NCBI GenBank assembly: GCA_029945375.1
Contig: CM057064.1
Coordinates: forward strand, 372,001 to 436,000
Length of the DNA stretch: 64,000 nucleotides
Direction of reading: 5' to 3'
Source of the DNA: Agaricus subrufescens
Taxonomy: Eukaryota > Basidiomycota > Agaricomycetes > Agaricales > Agaricaceae
Position numbers and translations under genes: made by a program. Under the pieces are notes generated by a model. That model did no database searches, was not told where the DNA came from, and saw only the letters and a list, made by a program, of their open reading frames with translations. Shown here in pieces: positions 33,447 to 45,889 of the stretch (its first letter is position 1; the number at the start of each line of letters is the position of its first letter).

Positions 33447-33765
33447 ACTTTTTCTTCTCTACGGTTTATCTTAATACGCATTCTTTAATTTCTTTTCCTT
33501 TTTTCCCCCTTTCTCCTTTGGGATGCGAGTTTTTAAAGAGGGCCGTGACGTCAAATTTTAATATCGCGCAAGTGGGGTGTCTGGTCGGTTTCATAATAAA
33601 TTATGCAGAGTGCGCTCCTCACTTTCTCTTTTCTTCTCTCCCACTTCCACCCCGACGAGTGCACCCTCCAACTCCCGTTCGATAGCGTTGACCGCTGCTA
33701 GCAGACAACACAAAAGAGAAGAGCTCAATCTCTCCCGTTTTCTTTTTTTTCTAGCTTTTTCAGTC
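33447..33765. other. Intergenic region, pyrimidine-rich promoter
   Basis: About 320 bp between RCE1 and the Ser-rich gene. It has a strong CT-rich tract (33,610-33,650 and 33,735-33,760) just before the ATG at 33,766, typical of fungal promoters. No gene was seen. Confidence 0.6.
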
Positions 33766-36467
33766 ATGGCAAATCCAAGTTCAACGTCTTCGAAGCGACT
33801 GGTTGGGTTGGGATTACGTGGAATGCGAAATGTACGTCCCTTGAAACTTTCTTTGGCAGAGATGATGAACACGTAATTAGTCGGTTCAGGCTCCTCCGAC
33901 GCAGGTGACGGCGCAGATCAAGTCGGCGTTGGCTCAGAGTAATCCCAGGACTAGCCCGACTATGGCTACAGTTACCACGACTACTACACCCGGTGGCTTG
34001 ACTAGGACGACCACGACGAGTCCCTCTGCGACTTCGATGAGAACCAGTCCTAGTATGATGAATATCACTTCTTTCACCCATCCAAACGCTGTCCAACATT
34101 TGGGAGGCAATACGCCGATGACGAGGACACCAACTTCGCCTGTTGGTCTGAAGACCGTGGGCGTTCGTGGGTCGGCTACTACTACTAGCCCAACGATGTT
34201 ATCGCGGTCGGGGACGACGATGACGAGTCCGTTTGGTACTCCAACCTCGACTCCTTTTGTTACTCCTAATACGAGCCCGCAGATGGGTAGAGTCAACGTT
34301 GCTGGAGGTGTGGAGGCAGGGAAGGAAGGCGCGGCTGGGTCGAGTACAACAAAGGTACGCAATTCCCATGTCTTTTTCAAAAGTTCTACGTTCACACGCA
34401 AACAGGCCGAACTTGTGAACGCCAGTGCAAGAGCTATGAAAAGTCCTCATGGTCATACCCCTGATGGATATTTTGGGCCCATGAAGAGATTGGAGGAGAT
34501 TGTGAATGAAATTTCAGAGGAAATGAGAGAGGGGGGTGGCTCTTCTCCTCATAGTGAGGTAAGTAATTACCCCTTTTTGCTTTATCGGATGATTTGAAAC
34601 CGAAACAACTCGCTCAATAGCCACCTCTTTCACCGGAACTTCCCATGTTTTTCGATGTACCGTTCCCTTTACATCCGGAGAAAACGTTCAGGATTCATTC
34701 TTCGCCTACCACTGTGAATGAATGGGTTACGAAGGCGAATTCTGATGCTATCCCTCAACGGCCTCTGGTTCCTTCTGGTCGCGTTGTGTCGAATGCTGCT
34801 GATAATGGGGTTGGGTCGTCAATGCGGTCTCCTGCGGAAGAATCTGATCGAATCTCGGTCAATGCGCGATCTGATGAATTCCTTGAACGCTTCATTAATT
34901 CCCCCCATAGTCCTTCGACTCCTGCTAAACAGAAGAAATTGAGATTCAGTCCTTTACCTTCACCGTCGTGTTCCCCAAGACACCATCTGCCCATCTCGAG
35001 TCCGCGAAGTAGCCCTGGTTCGAGGTATTCGAGGATGAGCGCCGATTCGGCTATGGATCTTCGTCACAGATCCTTCTCGACTTCTTCTCCTTTGGAGGCA
35101 GAGCGGGTGTCGTCACCGCCTGCGTCGCCGTCATCGTCGTTATCGAGGTGGTTGAGAGAAGAGAATGGTCATCATAATAATTATTCGATGATTTGTTCGG
35201 CGAGTGAGTCCCCGCTTTTGGGGAGTGAGGGTGGTCGGAGGGTGAGGGTGAGAGGGGGTGGTGGTGAGGCGGTTTCTGCTTCGACGAGTCTTCAAGATGG
35301 TTTGGAGAGTTGTTCGAGTGTGGGATCGTCGTTGAGTTCGAGGAAGAGATCGGGCTTTAATTCACCTGTCGCTGTACGTGTCCTTACTTCTGTTATTGAG
35401 TTTCACTGATCATGTTGTTCCTATAGAAGATTGAGACGGTTCTGGGGCCACGCGAGCGCGGGATTGGATGTATACCTGAGAAGAGGGATTATCATTCTTT
35501 GTATTCGAGGTTGAGATCGCCGAGTATGTCTGCGGGATCGTTGACTCCCTTGGAAGAGAATGAGAGTATGGATTTTGGATTTGGGGATGCAGATGAGGGA
35601 GTTGACTTGTCACATCAATTTGACAATAGTCCTGCTCCTTCTCCGATACTTTCTTCACCTTCACCGTCGCCGTCGCTCCCCGCTTCTCAGATACCTGGTA
35701 TGCCTGTGATCACTTCGTCGGATAATACGGTTGTCGTTGCCAATGCTGCGGTCGGAATTCTTTCTGGTGCGGGTGCGGGTTCGGGTGCGGGTTCGGGTGG
35801 TCCAGCGGTGACTGCGACTGCGCCTGCACCGCGCCTTGGGTTGAGGAGGAAATCGACGGGTGTGGGTTCGCCTTTGGTTAATGTTGTGGCGACGTATGAT
35901 AGTATCAAAAGTGAGCAGGATAAAGTTGAGGGTGGGGGAAGAGAGGTGGAGGGAAAAAATAAGGAGGGAGAGGAGGAGGATGGGTTGGATTGTTATGGTG
36001 GTGGTGGTGGTGGTGATATGTCGATGAGCCCGGTTTTGATGAGGACGAAGGATAGTTTGTTGTTGAAGGATATGCAGAGGCAGAAGAGTAGGAGGGATGT
36101 GATGGAAAAACCGGATTGTGAAGTGTCGACACCTGATCTTGGGCGGGACATGGATTCTGGAGAGTTGCGGTTTCTTGTGGATAGAGAAATGAAGACTCGC
36201 GGTTTACATTCTCGTGATCATGGAGCCAGCTCGGAGATGCGAGCTAGTTCTCCGCCGTTCTGTTCGCCCGAGGCTATTCGCGCTGTGGATTTGGGAGTTG
36301 AGAGAGCGCGATCGCCGATGTCTCCGGCGACAGAGGTTTTTGGTCCTCCTGATACGCCTACTATTGGACCTTGTGCGATGACGGTGGAGGGGTCGAGGCC
36401 GGTTGATGAGGCGATTTCGCCGTTGCAGCTTTCGAGTCCGATTTTGCCGTCTGGGGTGTGTTCGTAG
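33766..36467 (+). CDS. Ser/Pro/Thr-rich protein of 825 aa, unrecognised
   Basis: Five exons (33,766-33,831; 33,890-34,354; 34,406-34,558; 34,621-35,373; 35,427-36,467) join in phase to 825 aa starting MANPSSTSSKRLVGLGLRGM. Much of it is low-complexity: a Thr/Ser block after residue 35, repeated SP/TP dipeptides (possible kinase sites), and a Gly/Ala stretch (SGAGAGSGAGSGG). A more ordered patch is DGYFGPMKRLEEIVNEISEE, around residues 195-225. No catalytic domain, signal peptide or membrane segment is visible. The many SP sites suggest a regulated cytoplasmic or cytoskeletal protein, but no function is claimed. TAG at 36,465 is followed by a T-rich 3' flank. Confidence 0.8.
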
Positions 36468-37287
36468 GAGCTGGGGCCTTTTTTTTTTTTTTCTTTAATT
36501 TTTGGGATGTGATGTGATGAGAGTGTGTAGTGTGTTTCTTTAGGACTCTGTGGGCGATATTGGTTGAGAGTATTTGTGAATTGTAATTGGAGTAAATACA
36601 TCGTTCTTGCTCTTCTTAGCTGTGCTTTTGATTGGGTGTTTTCTTGTCCTCCTGGGTTATAGGAAGTACGCTGATAATCTGTACGAGAACGAGAACTTTT
36701 TCTGGTATGGCATGGTGGGCTATTGAATGTAAAATCGCCCCAAACGGGTTGGCTCGTCCCAAACTTGTGAAAGATTGAGAACAGGGGTATGTGCAGATTG
36801 CATTTGGTAATCGTGCTCGCGACTGCTTTCAAAATGTTGTATTGTGTGGGTAGCATGTTTTTAATCACTGGAAGTATGAAGATTTTTAGATTGTGTTGGA
36901 AGATCCCAAGGGACTTAAGGTCTGCCCATGCAATAGAAAATAGTTGTTTTTTTTTTTTTAGCGAAATTAGCATGCTTTGTCTGCGATACTAACTCCTCAC
37001 TCTACCAAAAAAAAAACAAAAAACAAAAAATAAGTTGATTTTTTTCACGGGCTAATAAAGTGCTCTGGTTGCTTGTAAAGATGACGAGAACGGTTATCAC
37101 TTAAGACAGATTCGTAGTATTATTACCCAACCAGGTGTATCAGTAGAATATTGGAGAGAGTACAGGCAACTGAAACTGAAAGGATACGGGATAGAATATC
37201 CTGGACACATAACTTCCGATCAACACTCGAAGAGAGGAGGACGGATAGGCGATTGACGTTTAACACCAGAACTTGAATGATGGCTAT
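36468..37287. other. Convergent intergenic region
   Basis: About 820 bp between two convergent genes, with T12-type tracts near 36,480 and A/T runs near 36,945-37,030. No gene was seen. Confidence 0.65.
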
Positions 37288-39496
37288 TTATAGTTTACCT
37301 ATACTTCGCAGCGACCTCCTTTCCTCTGTGAGATTCTCAAGTTCTTGACTATCGATAGGCTGGAATATCCAGTTATACCAGCTTCCACCGCTGCGTCCGC
37401 TCGGGAGGTGCATGTCCTCTAAAAGTTCGTCTGCGGCTTGAGGCCATCTGAATTTCGGAGTGAACGTTTAGACGAGCTTGCGGAGGATGGTGTGATTTTA
37501 CTCACGACCAGAGGTGCAACGCAGATGCGAGACTTTCATTTGTCGTACCTAAGATACCAGGGAAACGTTTTTCGCACCATGCACTGTGACGGTAGGCTTC
37601 CTGAAGTGCGAGTTCGGGAGTTGAGGGAAGCTTGAGCTTGTCTCCGAGGAAATAGGATGATATCCAGTGGGCGACGACCTCGAAAACATAGCCGTTATTG
37701 CCTGCCATCTAAATGACATGGATAGATGAGGTAGTCTTATCAAGAGGGATAGATGCTTTATACGTACGATTGCACCGTTGATAGCAAAGTCCCTGTTTAG
37801 AATGCTTTTTGCCGGAACGATTCCACGATATATTGGGGATGCCATCGGTGGCTTGGCATCAGAGTCTGTTGGTGATCTTGGTGGCCAGGAACAATAGGAT
37901 GCCCATTCGTCCCGGGCTAAGACGGAAGGGGGAAGGACGTGTCTCTTTATTCCAAGTTCTTCGGCGGTATGGTCTATGATTGTATTTAGGCGAGTGGATT
38001 TTTCACCTTGTTATTCTAGATTAACTTACCGTCGAAAATGCTCTCCCAAGATGAACGGTAGCCTGTGGCAATAATCACTACATCAGCTTTAATCTCTTGT
38101 CCATTGTTGAGCACGACCGAGCTGCCATCGTCGCTGAAACCGGTCGCGCGTGCTGGGGCGCATATCTCGATTTGACCGTTCTGTGAGAGTGCATAAAAGG
38201 ATGTAGGGCGGACGAGGCCGTCGTCAACGACCCGAGCTTGCCAGAAGAAAGGCCGAACGAGACGAAGTGGAGAATCTTCAGGAACATTGTATGTTCGAAA
38301 CTGGAGATTGTTTATGACTTCACGTCAGGTGTTGAAAGATAAGCTACCACGCACCCCGCCACCTCCCACTGCTTTGAAAATGAAGCGAACAATCTTCGAT
38401 CCAAGCCTTGTGGTGTGTAGAAACCGTCTAGAAACAATGCTTAAGTAAATTGATCGGTTTTAATGGAAGTAGACCGCACTCCAAGTTGGAACGTAGAACA
38501 CTATAAGGAGAGATTGTAGATGCTATTCTATGTAATGACTCAGTGCCAAACGTTAAAACATAAATCACATCTCACTGACCTTCCCTGACGTAAGGGCTTG
38601 GCCAGCGGGCGCGGCGACGCCATATAAGGTTCTAGTTGTTCATATATAACTGTCACTCGTCTTCCCCGATTAGCTAGGTATGCTGACATACTATCGGAGT
38701 GAGAACGGGCTGAGTAGAAAGAGGGAGATACGACATACTCTTGAGCAGATTTGCCACATCCTATAATGACTACTCTTCCTGAATTCTTGTCCGACGCAGC
38801 AGGAGCGGGTTTGACAATTTCCAGAATGTTTGGTAATTCCTGACTGAACTGGCTAGAATGGATGACGAGGCCTCGAAATTGAGAAGCCGCAGCTGCTTCA
38901 GGAGAAATATAGGATGGAATACGAGGATTGCTGCAACCCTAAGTTGACGGTGGTCAGCGTGAAAGCGCATCCCGACAGCGTCAGTGCTTACACCAGTACA
39001 AAGGACAATCTTGTTGAAATGAAGCTCTGAAGAGGTGCCTGTATTCAAGTCCTTGACTGTCAGCATCCATCCTTCCCTCGGCTCCTTTTCTGGTCGTCTG
39101 ACATTGACGACTTCAGTTCTATAGAGAATTTGGTGTGGTAGGAATTTTTTCGTAAACGTTTCCAGGTATTCGGACATTACTTCGCCGGTCAAACGTCCTC
39201 CAGTTTCATCAGCGTTGGGAGGGGGTTTCATTTCCATCGCTGAAAAACAAAGTTGCCCATGAACACTAGGTATGGGGTCAATGAGCGTGTCGTATCCTTG
39301 ATCAGTGGGTGTGTGATACTCACTTATTCAAGAGCAGGTCAGGATACACTTTTTCCTTGGACCAAATTCCACCTGGACTACTGTCACGGGTAATTAATTG
39401 AATATCCTCGAATCCGTCCTTTATCAGTGTTTGTGCGGTAACGAGAGCGGCTGGACCGGATCCAATAATCCCGATTCTTTGCTGAGAAGTCGTCAT
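37288..39496 (-). CDS. Flavin-containing monooxygenase (FMO)-like
   Basis: The gene has about nine exons and starts MTTSQQRIGIIGSGPAALVT. The FAD Rossmann motif GSGPAA is at residue 11, and GGIW follows the first beta-alpha-beta unit. The intron near 39,265-39,325 restores LLLNNVHGQ. The FMO signature FxGxxxHxxxF appears as FRGLVIHSSQF. The NADPH site is VVIIGCGKSAQ, and a late ATGY motif (VVIIATGYRSS) precedes the C-terminal domain. The protein ends SLRSIGKL, with TAA at 37,288. Such enzymes N-, S- or Baeyer-Villiger-oxidise small molecules using NADPH and O2. The substrate is unknown and there is no biosynthetic cluster around it. Nothing in the frame appears broken. Confidence 0.9.
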
Positions 39497-41098
39497 TATG
39501 GTCTTGAGTAGGGGAATGGGTTAAATCAAGGCCACATTATAGCCAGGGACGGTATTTATCTTTTAGCAAGGGGCGATCTCGATGTGATGGTAACCCCCGG
39601 CGAGCATATAATTCCCGTCGCAGCATGACCGAATCATTTGCGATGCGATGGTGAGAATAAGGAAGGTAAGAATCATGTAAGAATAGTACACACAGGTGCC
39701 AATGATGACTCGCTATTTCTAGTAGGGATGTTAGCCCTTTAAGTATAGATATACCCTGACCCCCTGATGAATGAACGCCCAAAATTTCTCCTACCTGAGC
39801 ACCTTAAGTCCCTCTAGAAGCATTTGCAGTCTGTTGGGGCCTGCTCAGGGCCCGGTCACGGCTACATCAGCTTCTGTACACATGAAAATTTTCCAATATA
39901 GCAAAGTCGTGTATCGCCTAAAACTTAAGCCGGTTGAGGACTTTTGTCGACTCTTCACCTTCCTTCACATGCCGCGTATAACAAAAAGAAGTCTTTTTTT
40001 TATCGCTTTGCACTAAGCTTCCCATCGAATTTTACCTCTTTGAGTTTGTCTGGCTTGAGGCATGAAGACCGGTTGATGCGATACAGCTATAGGGACTCGA
40101 CTAACGACCAGAGGTTTACATGAAGGTAACAATAAACCGTGGGTGGCATCAATGTTGCAGAAGTTCAACCCTTTACCGCTAAATCTCGTTCTGATGACGA
40201 TTCCAGAAACGCCAACGTCGTGGGAGTCACGTTTTATCTCTCGAGCTAGGGTAAAAAGGGAATATCTTGGAAAACCGATTTCTTTCTAAAAACTGTTGCT
40301 TCTAAGATTGATGTAGATATCTGTGCCCTGAGGCCCGATACACGATGCATAAAGTGTACTGCAATTCAAGTTCTTCACAATGACCTGGACGTTGAGGCTC
40401 GCGTATCAGTCATATGACTAACAAGAAGTTTGGGGGCACTCAAACCAACCGATTAGGGCTATTTGCAGCAGGGCTCCAGATGCTAATTACTAGTTATATG
40501 ATAATTCAAATTGGATGTCAGTGCGTTGGAGCCGGACTCTTTACCCCATTTGGTTTGAGCTCGCGGCAGGCTCCGAGTGCGCTGTCCCCTTTCGCCTCCT
40601 CTAGAACGGCTGTCGAATGCAGCATCAAGCTGCTGCAAGTCTGTCATAGATACCGAGTCAACACAACCTCCGACCATAATAACTCTCAATTCAGATACAA
40701 TTTTAGTGTTCCGGACTTCGCCGGCACGTAAGTTCGGACCTAATTATTTGCCAAGTTGCTGTTACCGAACGATCATTCTTGTTTCTCCTCCGAGCGCTTA
40801 GCCCCGTCAAGCTTTTGAATGCCTGGGGCATAAGACGGGTCTTGGCTATATGCAAACAGGCAAGGGTACAGCTTTGCACCACTAACAAGCTAACCAATGT
40901 CATTGATGTCGGAACCAAGGACTTAACGGCCGTTTGTGAGAGCTTTGCTTTGGTAGTTGGCTCCTATTTCGGAAGTGAAAATGAGATTGACCATTCTGGT
41001 CAAATGAACTTGGCCTAAAGACTTTGTCAGAACGAAACTAGAGCAGGTTTTAAAAGGCTGTCAGTGTCAAAATCATCTCTCCCGTGCGGCCCACAATA
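39497..41098. other. Intergenic region
   Basis: About 1.6 kb between the monooxygenase (divergent) and the DUF6534 gene. It contains short frames without recognisable content. A TATA-like TTTTAAAAGG near 41,048 lies about 45 nt before the DUF6534 ATG. Confidence 0.55.
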
Positions 41099-42877
41099 AT
41101 GCCCAACTCTGAACTCATGTAAGGAGGTAATCCCTTCGATTATAGTATGTTCAGTTAATTAAACTCATAGCCTTGGTCCTATGCTCGTTGGCGTCTTTGC
41201 TAACACTATCCTCTACGGTGTAAGGAACGTTTACATCTACATTTAGTGATAATTGACACTAGAGAAAAGGTCCTAATCTCGCAGGTGAGTCCCCTAGAAC
41301 GACGTTCCAACTTCTGTAGGCCTAACTGCCGCTCAGTCGTTCATATACTATCGGACTTACAAAAAGTTACACCCTCTCTTTCTTCGTGAGCCTTAGCTTA
41401 TGTCTGCGACAGGGACCCCTCTTGGATTCGATATTTCGTACAGTTGTTTTTCTACCTTCCCGTATCATCTCCATTAACAGTTATAGGTTTTCTATCTTTT
41501 CTTTGTGGAGACCGTGAATACCGGATTAGACATAGGAATGATGTATGAACCCTTAATTGAACGTTTTGGTAGGTGATTGTTATCCTCTTGCTGTTGCTTT
41601 GCCAATTGAAGTACTATTGTACATTGACAGGGACTAAACGGGCTGTTACGATTGCTCCTCTCAGTATGTGTCATGAGTATTTCATTCCTTTTATAACATT
41701 GATATGATCCTCCACAACGTATACGCTTGTTTTGTCTTGCAAACTAGTGTTAGATGCAGGTGAGCGATACGCGCCGTAAATAACACCTCACCACTTCATT
41801 AATTGGAATATCATTCCCATGATTATACTAGATCCCGTTGTTACTGTACGTATTCGCTTCGATTAGTATCTTTAACACCTCCGTTTCCATTCTGATATCA
41901 TCTGACTGGGAAATTTTATCCGCTATTTCTATACAGGTCATGATTTCCACACCCGTTCAGCTGTTCATGGCATGGAGAATTCAAATAATCAACAAGTCAA
42001 CATTCGTCACGTCTTCTATCATCTTCTTTGCTTCGTGTGCATTTAGTGAGTAGATCTCCATCGTTCGGATTAATGACCGCTGATTTCCTATGAGTTGGAG
42101 GCGTTGCCACAACAATTTCGGTATCACTCATACACGAGTTTGCGAGGTTACAACAATTTCACGGCGCTGTCATTACCTGGCTGGCATCGTCAGCCGTAGG
42201 TGATGTCGTCATCACTGCTGCTTTGTCGTGGTCGCTGGTAAAACTAGTTGTTTCTGTCTACCATCTCAAATTCTGACTGGTGACTCACCAAACACACTTC
42301 CAGTACAAGCAGAAAACAGGCTTTGAGAAGACGGATAATCGGATAAGTCGGATAATAAGATGTAGGTCTAGGACCCTGCTCCCTTCTAATTTTATTGTGG
42401 CAGGGAATCTAACCCCTCATAGTAACGATCCAAACTGGTCTTATAACAGCTGTCTCGGCCGCAGCTGATGTGATAATTTTCATTGTCGTGCCGGTGAGTA
42501 TTGCTATTAAGTGTTCGGAATCGGCCTCCGAACTCGAAACAAATACTGATAATGGTAATAATAGAAAACAACTCTGTGAGCTTAATTTCGGATAATGAGA
42601 GAGAATGTTCCCTAATTCATCGGTATCCCGCAGTAACCTCATCCCAGATTTTGTGCTTTCAAAACTCTACACCAACTCGCTTCTGAGCACGTAAGCACCG
42701 AACTTTTTTCTTGAGATCTATCAGTTTCTTATTCTTGTGAATAGTTTGAATGCCCGTGCGGGATGGAACCATCTCAGTTATAGAGTTAGGACTCATAATA
42801 TTCTCTTCGGAAGCCAAGATTTAGGTTCTGAAATGCAAATAACCATTAATGGGAAGGTGACTCGCCATATTTTCTAG
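41099..42877 (+). CDS. Seven-helix-type membrane protein of the agaricomycete DUF6534 family
   Basis: Fifteen exons, 861 nt, give 286 aa. No long ORF reveals this gene; it was found by chaining exons: 41,099-41,118; 41,171-41,217; 41,320-41,365; 41,413-41,437; 41,487-41,568; 41,631-41,663; 41,748-41,759; 41,832-41,845; 41,937-42,045; 42,095-42,237; 42,304-42,361; 42,423-42,493; 42,565-42,575; 42,634-42,690; 42,745-42,877. It starts MPNSELILGPMLVGVFANT. Family landmarks follow in order: YYRTYKK, a helix with GMMYEPLIERFG, PVQLFMAWRI, GAVITWLASSAVGDVVIT, a cytosolic loop TDNRISRIIR, then SKLYTNSLLSTLNAR at the start of the conserved tail. The family is abundant in mushroom fungi, receptor-like in topology, and of unknown function. 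Three exons are only 11-14 nt. Confidence 0.88.
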
Positions 42878-43863
42878 TGAAATACACCACTCGCTCTTAC
42901 CAAGAATACCGAACTAGCTCTCTAATCAGCAGCAAGCTGACCGAGATATAGTGAGTCTTCACTTCGTTTCCGCTTCTCGGAAAAGGAAACATCACCATTA
43001 TTTTTCTTCAGGAAAGCCTCAGAGCATCTGGGTGGGACACTTGCCCGACTAACTTTTGTGTAGCTATTACGCCGACGAGGCCCGAGACCGTGAGTATACA
43101 ACGAGGAGATTCCGTCACAAACTTGGAGGAGATCTCCGCTCCTGCTCCTGTTCCTAGCCGAAAGTCGCACAGGAAATGCGTAAGCTCCATAGAAGGATTG
43201 AAAAGTTCGGGAAACGGTCTTAACCTCTGTAGATACTCGACGAAATAAAGTCGCCCTAATGCTAGTATTCCTTAACTGAGTAGGTTCACGACACTGTATG
43301 TAGTATGAATATCGCCGCCGTCAATGAGATCAGGCTTTGTTATTGTAAATTATAGGTATATGTGGGAGTCTCAAGTCGGCGAAGGCCCTCTTTAGCACTC
43401 AAAATCAAAGCTTCGAGGTGGGACTGACAAGTACCCTAAAATAGATTTCCTTCTCTTACCGATCGAAAAATATTTGAACACGAGGAATATGGGTAGGTAG
43501 CTAAGGAAGAATCTCGTAAGGAACAAAGGTCGATACTTAAAGAAGTTTCTCCGGCTCAGTTTCGTAGTGCCTGGATGAACCAGTATTGGTCGTCAGGTAT
43601 CTCATGATCAGAATGGTGAAAACTCTATCCGGGACCACCGCAGAAAAGTCCATCAAGAAGGACTGCCGTTGTTGGCCCGCTTAAGCCCGAGAATATTTGC
43701 CTTGCCTTCACAGGCTCAGGCATGAGGAGTGAGAATGCGAGTAGACCCGTATGTAACATATTTTTACTCAACTGCCTGCCCTTTGCTCACGCTGCGACAT
43801 GGGCTACCCATGTGATAGTCACATGAGATATCACAAGTGATCCTTGGCATTCAGAGAAGATGT
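42878..43863. other. Intergenic region
   Basis: About 1 kb. Two overlapping minus-strand frames (42,922-43,190) show no recognisable motif, signal peptide or splice-supported extension. Nothing else is evident. Confidence 0.5.
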
Positions 43864-44046
43864 CTAATGACGCTGAGATAGTTGTCCTCGTTGCGAGTAC
43901 TCAAAGCCAAGAAGGGGATAGCCGCAGTCTAATCTGACCTTTTCATCTGTGGCCACAGTTCGCCGCTCGAAGTCAGTGTCTGGTGACAATGCGTGCATTG
44001 ATATGGCAAGTGCGATGAGAATAGCAAGGGAAGAAAAGCTAGTCAT
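43864..44046 (-). CDS. Possible small secreted protein, about 60 aa
   Basis: The frame begins MTSFSSLAILIALAISMHAL, a good secretory signal followed by SPDTDFERRT, and ends 60 codons later at TAG (43,864). The mature part would be about 40 residues with a single Cys, and it has no recognised family. It lies 235 bp downstream of the ATP synthase f gene on the same strand. An in-frame upstream extension exists but would bury the signal. It could be chance. Confidence 0.3.
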   Translation of the reverse strand: MTSFSSLAILIALAISMHALSPDTDFERRTVATDEKVRLDCGYPLLGFEYSQRGQLSQRH

Positions 44047-44281
44047 TTGAAAAAGTTTTGCAGCTTGGAAACCAAAGTCCTGGGTCTGAAGATTTGTTCC
44101 TCCACGGATATCCACCAGTCCTTTCGAAGTTCTTCTCCGACCAAGCGAACATAATTCAAAGCATCCGGTTGCCCCGGGCCTCGGAGGTCAAAAAAAATTA
44201 TAATCCATTTAGAGGATAGCTCTATCTCAATAATATCGCTCCAAATGACTGCCGATATCCCGAGGTAACATTCGTCATGGA

Positions 44282-44733
44282 TCAATGAGCGTGGTTCTTG
44301 TGGTGTTCTAAAGAGAGATTGAGAACTGTTTCCTAGTAATAGGTACGTAGAAATCATACTCAGGTGCACTAAGGTAAGAATGAGATGAGAAAGTGCATTC
44401 AAATAGGGAGAAGAGGACTCACTATTGTAGTCGAGGGTGTAACTTATACCGAAGATACCAATGATGAGAGCAGCGAAAGGAGCACCAGACGCGTTCTTGC
44501 CGTTGAAGAACCTGCCCTTAATGCCTCCCACACGTGGCACAGCACGACCTTTGGGAAGCTTTGAGTAAAAGTCTACAAGGGGACTGAGGCCTGCGCCAGA
44601 GCCGCCAGACTGTTGTCAAATGTCAAGCTTCCAAACTATTTCAGAGATTTAGGAAACAAACCACAAGCTTAGGGGTAGCAATTTTGGGGGGAACAAGACC
44701 GCCTAGTTGGCGACGAATAAGAGAGGCATGCAT
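44282..44733 (-). CDS. ATP17: Mitochondrial F1Fo-ATP synthase subunit f (Atp17)
   Basis: Exons 44,662-44,733, 44,423-44,609, 44,360-44,368 and 44,282-44,307 total 294 nt and give 97 aa, close to yeast Atp17. The N-terminus MHASLIRRQLGGLVPPKIAT is presequence-like. The family core follows: FYSKLPKGRAVPR, FFNGKNASGAPFAALIIGIF (single membrane helix) and the C-terminal motif YTLDYNMHLKHHKNHAH. The Met-His-Leu of that motif is supplied by a 9-nt microexon (TGCACCTGA). Skipping it keeps the frame but deletes MHL. The subunit sits in the Fo stator/dimer interface region of the inner membrane. A long overlapping frame running on to 44,043 is intron read-through and 3' flank. Confidence 0.93.
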
Positions 44734-45889
44734 GGTGGATGAGGTGAACAACGGTCGGGCTGGGTCGGGAGCAACGATTTTGTATTTGGCCTCCTTTGGC
44801 CAACAGTGATCACTACTACCACGTGACTCCGTCCTGGACCTCTCCCTTTGAGCATTGGAGCAAGGCCTTGCCATATCATAATCACATCACAAGTTAGTAC
44901 AACTAGTATGGTATCTTCTAAGGATGCACTCTCTTATCCCTGCCACGTAATGACTACCAGGCTGCTTGCCATTTTCCATAACTTACGCTACTTGGCAAAA
45001 TATTGGGAAGTTCCTCTCAGCGCTGCACCCTAGTCGACGACACATTTACAGTGTTTGCTTTCTTGTTCGGCCTACACACAAGTATAGTATTGTTTGGGTC
45101 CTGGGGCTCAAGCGCCACAGAATGTAGGTAAACTGACATGTCCATCTGGACCTCTTGCCGAACAATGGCAATGATAGAACGCTAACGTCATGACAGGCTC
45201 AACCAACACAACTGTATGGATGAAATGTCTTTGCGTCAGTGCTGGTCTCAGTGATACGATCAAAGTAAGATAACGCCCTGCGGGAGAGGTGAAATTGATA
45301 GGGAGAATAAAAACGCCGTACGGCATAAGGTAATCACTTACTCACCAACTAGTTCCCGATCACAAGGGACCAGTATTTAGCATTCCATGCGAAACAATGG
45401 ATTCTATTTGACGATCGAAACCTCGAAAGCCACCACCGCACTATGACCATACTCTTTCCATTGCTTTCTCCGTCCTTATGGACAAAATTAGGTGCGAGCA
45501 ACAGAAGTTCTTTGGCATTAGTTTAACGCATGTGTCCGATCAGAAACCACAAGATGGAAAGGTACACGGAGAGGACTTGGGAACACGGGGGGAACCCCGA
45601 GATCTTCTTATACCTGATTTTTCAGCTGACGGCAGGATCACCAGATCAACACAAACTTCTACTCCGAAACTCGCCGGTTCTTAAGTTCTTCCGACAAATC
45701 GTCACTTTGAATTAAACTAAGGCACGGTTAGACTGTACACAAAAAAGGATTCTATAATACAAGTACAGAGGTATCTGATATTTTATGATATTTAAGAGTG
45801 GCTGGTGGAATGAGAATGAGCGGGTGGCGTTGATAAAGTAGTATGTAATGGTGGTTAGTGAGTAATAGCAAATAGAATGCTCATTTTTG
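44734..45889. other. Intergenic region
   Basis: About 1.15 kb with only short frames on both strands. No motif, RNA gene or repeat was recognised. Confidence 0.5.

Noticed and set aside
44043..44281. C-terminal extension of the ATP synthase f frame
   Set aside because: It is intron read-through and 3' flank; splicing to the NMHLKHHKNHAH end fits the family exactly.
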